64,000 bases of DNA from Nyssa sinensis (taxonomy: Eukaryota; Streptophyta; Magnoliopsida; Cornales; Nyssaceae), in contig CM018041.1 in NCBI GenBank assembly GCA_008638375.1, positions 17,444,453 to 17,508,452 of the forward strand. The letters are read 5' to 3'. The position numbers and the translations under genes were made by a program. Each line of letters opens with the position of its first letter. The stretch's first letter is position 1. Below the pieces are notes generated by a model. That model was not told the DNA's origin. It did no database searches and worked only from the letters and a program-made list of their open reading frames with translations. Below are positions 59,528 to 64,000 of this stretch, piece after piece.

Positions 59528-60468
59528 GCTCTTGGTGCCAGTTAGGGTAACCCAGAAATGAGTGATGAACCTGGATAAGTGTTATGTGGGGGTAGCTGAG
59601 CCCTATTTGATAGCATCCATTCGACTCAATTTGTATATGTTTGATTCCACACCATTTGTTGATTTGATGATGCTATCCTTGAATGATAAATATGCCTTTG
59701 AAGCTTATCTTTGTATTCGATTTGGATCTTTTTAATTTGGGCAGCTAAACATTAGATGTTGATAAGTTTGTGCTTATTGACTTGTTCAGTCATCCCTATT
59801 GAAATCGTAACCTCTTTGTGAACTGTGTTATTTTGGCCTGATGGCTGATTCCTTTGAGCTTGAAATTCTGTGATTATTCTTTTGTTATATACCCTTGTTG
59901 AATCCATGACAGAGTGAAGGATTTACTTACTGAGCTACAAAATTATAACAATTTTTTAGGTAGCACAATATGGAAAGAAAGACAATGACGGTGACTAATG
60001 GAGCTAGTGGTATGCTTGTGAAAAACTTTGATGATGTATAGCTCTGAGTCTTAAATTGAACATATATTCTGTAAGGTTGATATTAATGTTAGATATTGTG
60101 ACATAGTGACACACTAGAAATGATATTAGACTTGAATAGTGATTAATGATGATGAAAATTGTACTTGGAGATAATCTTATTGATGATTGTTAAAGTTTAA
60201 TTTGTTATCAAATGAGGTGCATATGTGTATCTTCCGTGCTTGATAAAATAAAAGAAAAAAATTATTACTGTCTTGTGCAGTTCATTTGATTTTGTACAGC
60301 TTGTCTGGGTGACAGTGTCGGTCACCGACCCTTAATCTGCACAGGGTGGGTTCTGGGTTGTGACAAGTAGTGAAAGAGATATTTAGTGAAATTTTCCTGT
60401 TTGAACGCAGTTGAGATTTTGAAGTGCACTAGGATGTGTACTTAAATATTTTTGCAGCTTTTATTAAT

Positions 60469-60593
60469 GGTCAAATTATTAGAGTAGCTTAGTGCTTTGC
60501 TCATATCGTTGGTCAAATTATTAGAGCAACTTAGTGCTTTGCTCGTATAGATGGTCCAATTATAAGAGTGACGTAGTGTTTTCTCATCGAACT
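60469..60593. repeat. 42-bp tandem repeat, three copies
   Basis: GGTCAAATTATTAGAGTAGC ... TTAGTGCTTTGCTCATAT is repeated three times with few changes, the last copy most diverged. Confidence 0.85.
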
Positions 60594-61219
60594 TTAGTTA
60601 ATTAGTTTCTTTGATAACTAAATGATGTCAAGAATACATGGTTGATCGTCGCAATTGAGGCAGTAGTTTGGTTAGGAGATTCGAGTAGTGCTTTAACATA
60701 ACGTCGTGTAAGCAGAATGATATGTTCATTAGTTATGATTGTACGGTAGCTCTAGCACATACAAGTATTGCATTTGTCGCAGCTTAATTCCACATTGTTA
60801 ATAAGCTTTACAAGCTTGAGGGATATAAGTGCAGGTGATGCCTTTTCTTTTTTGTGGTGTCTTTTGGACTTAATTAGGGTCTATAAGGACAAAACCGTGC
60901 AAACTTTCCACTAGGCTGGAAGCTTAGGTTCGTTAGTGGGCTGTTAGACCAATAGCGGTGATGGGAGAACCAAACATATTAGCATTATTTTTCACTACAC
61001 ATGTTTGAGATAGAGTTGCGCAAAGGGAGGTGGTCCTAGGCCCATATTTAGTGATGTTTTACATCTTGTGTTAAATAGTTGGGTATATTTTAGATTTGAT
61101 GTATTGGACATTGTGTGACATGATTTCATGATTATATGATTTTGTGTTCATATTGAGATGATTTATTGATATTGTGAGCATACATGAAAGATGTCAACAG
61201 GTTTTGATTGACTTTCTCA

Positions 61220-61512
61220 CATGAGCAATCGCTTTGGCGCTTAGATAGCGCGCAAGATAAGACATTAAATTCTTGGCTTGAGGGAGAATTCATCTTTGTC
61301 ATAGACGTCGCCTTGATAATGAGGGTCAATATGGGACTCTTTTAAAGATTCGAGTATGAAGGTTGACCACATACCTCATGTAACCTGAAGAAATTCGAAT
61401 GTGAACTTTCAAACAGATGCTAAGAGAGCGATTGGGATGGAATATTCGGGTTAGGCACTGAGATAGCGACGAGGGGCGCTGAGATAGCGACAGGCGCTAG
61501 ATAGTGACTAGA
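61220..61512. repeat. Short 'GCGCTGAGATAGCGAC' repeats
   Basis: At about 61455-61512 the phrase GCACTGAGATAGCGAC / GCGCTGAGATAGCGAC / GCGCTAGATAGTGAC recurs three times in a row. A related GGCGCTTAGATAGCGCGC is near 61233. It lies in the host interior just before the 3' LTR. Confidence 0.7.
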
Positions 61513-62195
61513 CTGAGATTCGTATGGCGTTATATACTTTTGAGAATGAGTTTGATATGCCCAATTGAGTGGGAGCTCCGCCATAACATATATTATATAT
61601 TGTATATGCTATTGATGTGACTTTTAAAAAAGAGAGTAAATGAATGCATCCCTGTTTTATCACTGTGTGAGCTCTGGGAACCTTTTTAAGTTTCACTATG
61701 CCTTTTGTGACCTATGACTACGTTATGAAGAGAGAGCTTGATGTTGCTACTTTAGTATGTTGCTAAAGGACCATGATTGATGCGGTTCAATGGGGCATGT
61801 CTAGGAAAGTAGTTGAGTTTGATTGGATTAACGTGAGTAGCTAGGGAAGACGATTCTATAATACACTATTGTGTTGTGACTCATTGCCCGGATGATCATG
61901 TTGGTTTTTATGTCTATCGATATGATCACGAGGACAATACATATTGGTTGGTCCCTGTATCACGCTGAGATTAGTTCTCGTGAAGGATAATGGATGCTGA
62001 ATCTAGTATAACAGAATAGTCTGAGGCACAAATGAGATTAGTTATGTGTTTGTAGTGAGGTATTATGTTACTTTGATGATAGCTTAATATAGTACTCCTA
62101 CCCCGATCCTTCTCACCTGGTCACACGATCCATTTCCTATATGTGGAAGGTCATGCAAAGAGCTTAGTACTCAACTTATGTGGATTAGTTGAAGA

Positions 62196-62712
62196 AGTTG
62201 GACATTAGGTCATGTGGACCCAAATTCATTTGACATCCACAAGATTTATGCAGATTGTGATAATTATGATAATAGTTTATATGTGGTTAAAACTCTTATC
62301 CGTTTTGGTTGGTTTGATTGACTTAGATATTATCACGTAAGTCTTGCGGTTATTCCATCAATTGTGGAAATAGGATATAAATAAATACGTATTCGTTAAG
62401 TGTAATGAATTCATCCATGTGTAGTCTCTCAAATAATCACGTGAGGTTTTGAATGATGTTCTCTCAAAGATTCTTATTGGGTAACCATCGTAGTGCTTTT
62501 GGTCTTGGATCGTGGAAATATATAGGCGACTCGATTATATAGCTGTTCTATTTGACGAGGAGGATCTATTGCAGCGTTTCAAGGATTTTTGCGGTATTCG
62601 TGATTTTTTAGGAAAACTCGTAATACAAGTCACCTCTTCTGCTTTTGTTGTTCTTGATTCAAAGAGGTAACCGGGTTAAACACCCATTTGTGTTTATTAT
62701 GTATTTCCTTCA
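62196..62712 (+). repeat. 3' LTR of the giant element
   Basis: It starts AGTTGGACATTAGGTCATGT and ends TATTTCCTTCA, colinear with 43569-44083. The canonical TG has become AG. Upstream purines (GAAGA) are a weak polypurine tract. Confidence 0.88.
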
Positions 62713-63518
62713 ATATACATATATATATATATATATATATTCAATTGTATATGCTTATTTTTATATTTTTATATTTTGTGTATATATATATAATATATTG
62801 TGTTTGTGTAATTTTTTTTGTGTTTCTTTTTTTCTAATCTCATTTCCTTAAAATGGAACTCATTCCTTAGATTATGAGATTAAATGATTATTCCTACTTC
62901 ATGTTGGAATTTTCATTTCTTCAGAATGATCAATTTTATTGAATTTGTTATATCAGATTTGGGAATGACTATTTTTTTTCCCGAATCTTTTCTTATCTTT
63001 CAAAAGTGGACATCTAATCTTTATATGTTAAAATTGTAATCTTCTTTACATGATGAGAGACTGCCCTTCACAAGCTTGTAAGAGAAATAGAGATTGTCTA
63101 TTTTTTTTTTTTTTTAAATGAAGATACCCCAACCCCAAACGTGGCCTAAATTCTTGTTCGGCTTATTTGGCAATTTGTCTCTCCTCAAGTTTTAAGATGT
63201 TTTCTCTTAAATTTAGCGTGGATTCTTTAAGAAACTTTAGAAGTTAAAACAAGTAGCTCTTTTCATGAAAACTAAATTATGGTTTTTGATTATAAGTAAA
63301 ACCTTTTAATAAATAATAGGAATCGCCCTTAATATCATCTCTGCCTTTTAAAAAGTTTTTGTCAAAGTTTAAATTTATAAAGAGTTTAGTTAATGTGAAA
63401 GAGAAAACTTTTTATAAAAATTGGAAACATGTAATTGCTTACTTTTCTAGAAAAAAGTGGCTTTTCTTCTCTTGCAAAAATCACTGGAAATTTTTTTTTC
63501 TCGTCAGTGGTGGACCTT
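62713..63518. other. AT-rich spacer
   Basis: (TA)n and T-rich sequence, then unique-looking AT-rich DNA. No gene. Confidence 0.5.
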
Positions 63519-63740
63519 AGGGGTGCACATGGGTTTGGGTTTTAGTAGAACTAGAACCGATTCGACTTTAAGTAGTTCAAAAAATTTAGAACCATAATTG
63601 AACTGCAAGCGTAGTGGAACTGACCCGACCCAACCTGAAAAATCTGGGTTAGGTCGGTTTGGGTTGGCTGTTATTTATTTATTTATTTTATTTCAAACTA
63701 GTCCCAAAAAGTTATGCATGCTTACAATGTAGAGACTTGG

Positions 63741-63771
<31 letters not shown>

Positions 63772-64000
63772 AAAAAAGCTTTTAGAAGAAGGGACAACAT
63801 AATATATATATTATATTGTATTATATTATATTATGTTATATAATATATTATATAAGAAATCAGGAAGCTTCTTGAAGAAGCTGGAGGAGAATAAAGAAAA
63901 GAAGAGAAAAGAGGAAGAGGGGCTGGTCTCGTGAAAACGTGAAAGAAAAGAGAGAAAAAGAGAAAAGGAAAAAGGAGAGGGGGGCGGTATGGCAGGTCGC
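63519..64000. mobile_element. Left end of a hAT-like element (runs off the window)
   Basis: TAGGGGTGCACATGGGTTTGGG, followed by GAACCGATTCG-type and CCGACCCAACC-rich subterminal sequence, resembles the left end of plant hAT MITEs such as 7537-8282. The right end is not in the window, so length and duplication cannot be tested. Poly-A runs at 63739-63778 and (TA)-rich DNA follow. Confidence 0.4.

Larger units (their letters stand above)
55644..60365 (+). mobile_element. Long LTR unit (4722 bp incl. MITE), Ty3/gypsy-like
   Basis: It starts TGTAACATTCCGACCC and ends TTCTGGGTTGTGACA. AGTAG flanks both sides (55639-55643 and 60366-60370), a perfect 5-bp duplication. Five copies of a ~150-bp periodic motif run from 57461 to about 58090. 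The 3' part shares the TTACTTACTGAGCT signature with 1-680. No protein domain is seen. A second LTR-like start, TGTAATACCCGAAATCATGG at 56581, lies inside and may mark an internal duplication or a fused second LTR. Probably a solo LTR of about 4.05 kb once the MITE is removed. Confidence 0.75.
43569..62712 (+). mobile_element. Giant Copia-type non-coding LTR element (LARD-like), 19.1 kb with nests
   Basis: The two terminal direct repeats are 43569-44083 and 62196-62712. A tRNA-Met-type primer site, TGGTATCAGAG, sits at 44085-44095, one base after the first. ATATA flanks both outer ends (43564-43568 and 62713-62717), though the flanks are AT-rich. The interior carries no gag, protease, integrase, RT or RNase H similarity that I can see. 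Subtracting the nested units (45937-49009, 50928-53956, 55644-60365) leaves about 8.3 kb, of which up to 1.9 kb may be a Tat-like LTR. This fits a large retrotransposon derivative mobilised in trans. LTR divergence is high by eye, and the 3' LTR has lost its TG (AG at 62196), so the insertion is old. Confidence 0.8.

Noticed and set aside
56581..60365. LTR starting at TGTAATACCC (56581)
   Set aside because: The 5-mers AAGCT and AGTAG do not match; a start at 55644 gives a perfect AGTAG duplication.

Overview
This window is nuclear DNA of a flowering plant, most likely a eudicot. It is AT-rich, genes are sparse and intron-containing, splice sites are GT-AG, and much of the sequence is plant-type LTR retrotransposon debris and small non-autonomous DNA transposons. 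No prokaryotic system, CRISPR array or new protein system is visible. I read all alignments by eye, and no database search was possible.

Three genes look intact. (1) 10507-12018 (+) is an intronless class I SAM-dependent methyltransferase of the METTL13/spermidine-synthase-like type. (2) 31354-37723 (+) is an eight-exon RRM protein of the NIFK/Nop15 ribosome-biogenesis family, 215 aa when spliced, with a telo-box just upstream and a 5'UTR intron. (3) 41402-41863 (-) encodes a small predicted plastid membrane protein of 153 aa. Genes 1 and 2 may be an ancestral neighbouring pair, now separated by about 19 kb of pseudogenes and transposons. Two receptor/Raf-type kinase relics lie between them: an intron-retaining CTR1-like pseudogene (13268-18556) and a CLAVATA1-like fragment (29608-30262).

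Layout. 1-4722: an LTR relic split by an insertion flanked by GGGAC. 4723-10506: AT-rich intergenic DNA with a hAT-like MITE and a tandem array. 10507-18556: methyltransferase, then the CTR1-like pseudogene with a TRIM retrotransposon in one intron. 18557-31100: intergenic DNA with Mutator-like and hAT-like MITEs, a 44-bp palindrome, a clean 999-bp solo LTR and the CLV1-like relic. 31100-38500: the RRM gene, whose large introns hold MITEs, a LINE tail and microsatellites. 38500-43560: intergenic DNA with the plastid-protein gene. 43569-62712: one old Copia-type LTR element of about 19.1 kb with no recognisable coding domain. It has swollen by nested insertions: a Tat/Ogre-like LTR, two roughly 3-kb solo LTRs of one family in opposite orientation, and a 4.7-kb LTR unit that itself contains a 668-bp hAT MITE. 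62713-64000: AT-rich DNA and the left end of another hAT-like element.

The strongest observations are the nested insertion history, supported by target-site duplications at nearly every level, the TRIM, the two decayed signalling-kinase genes, and a degenerate repeat of about 150 bp with a dyad core that recurs inside LTRs of two different families.
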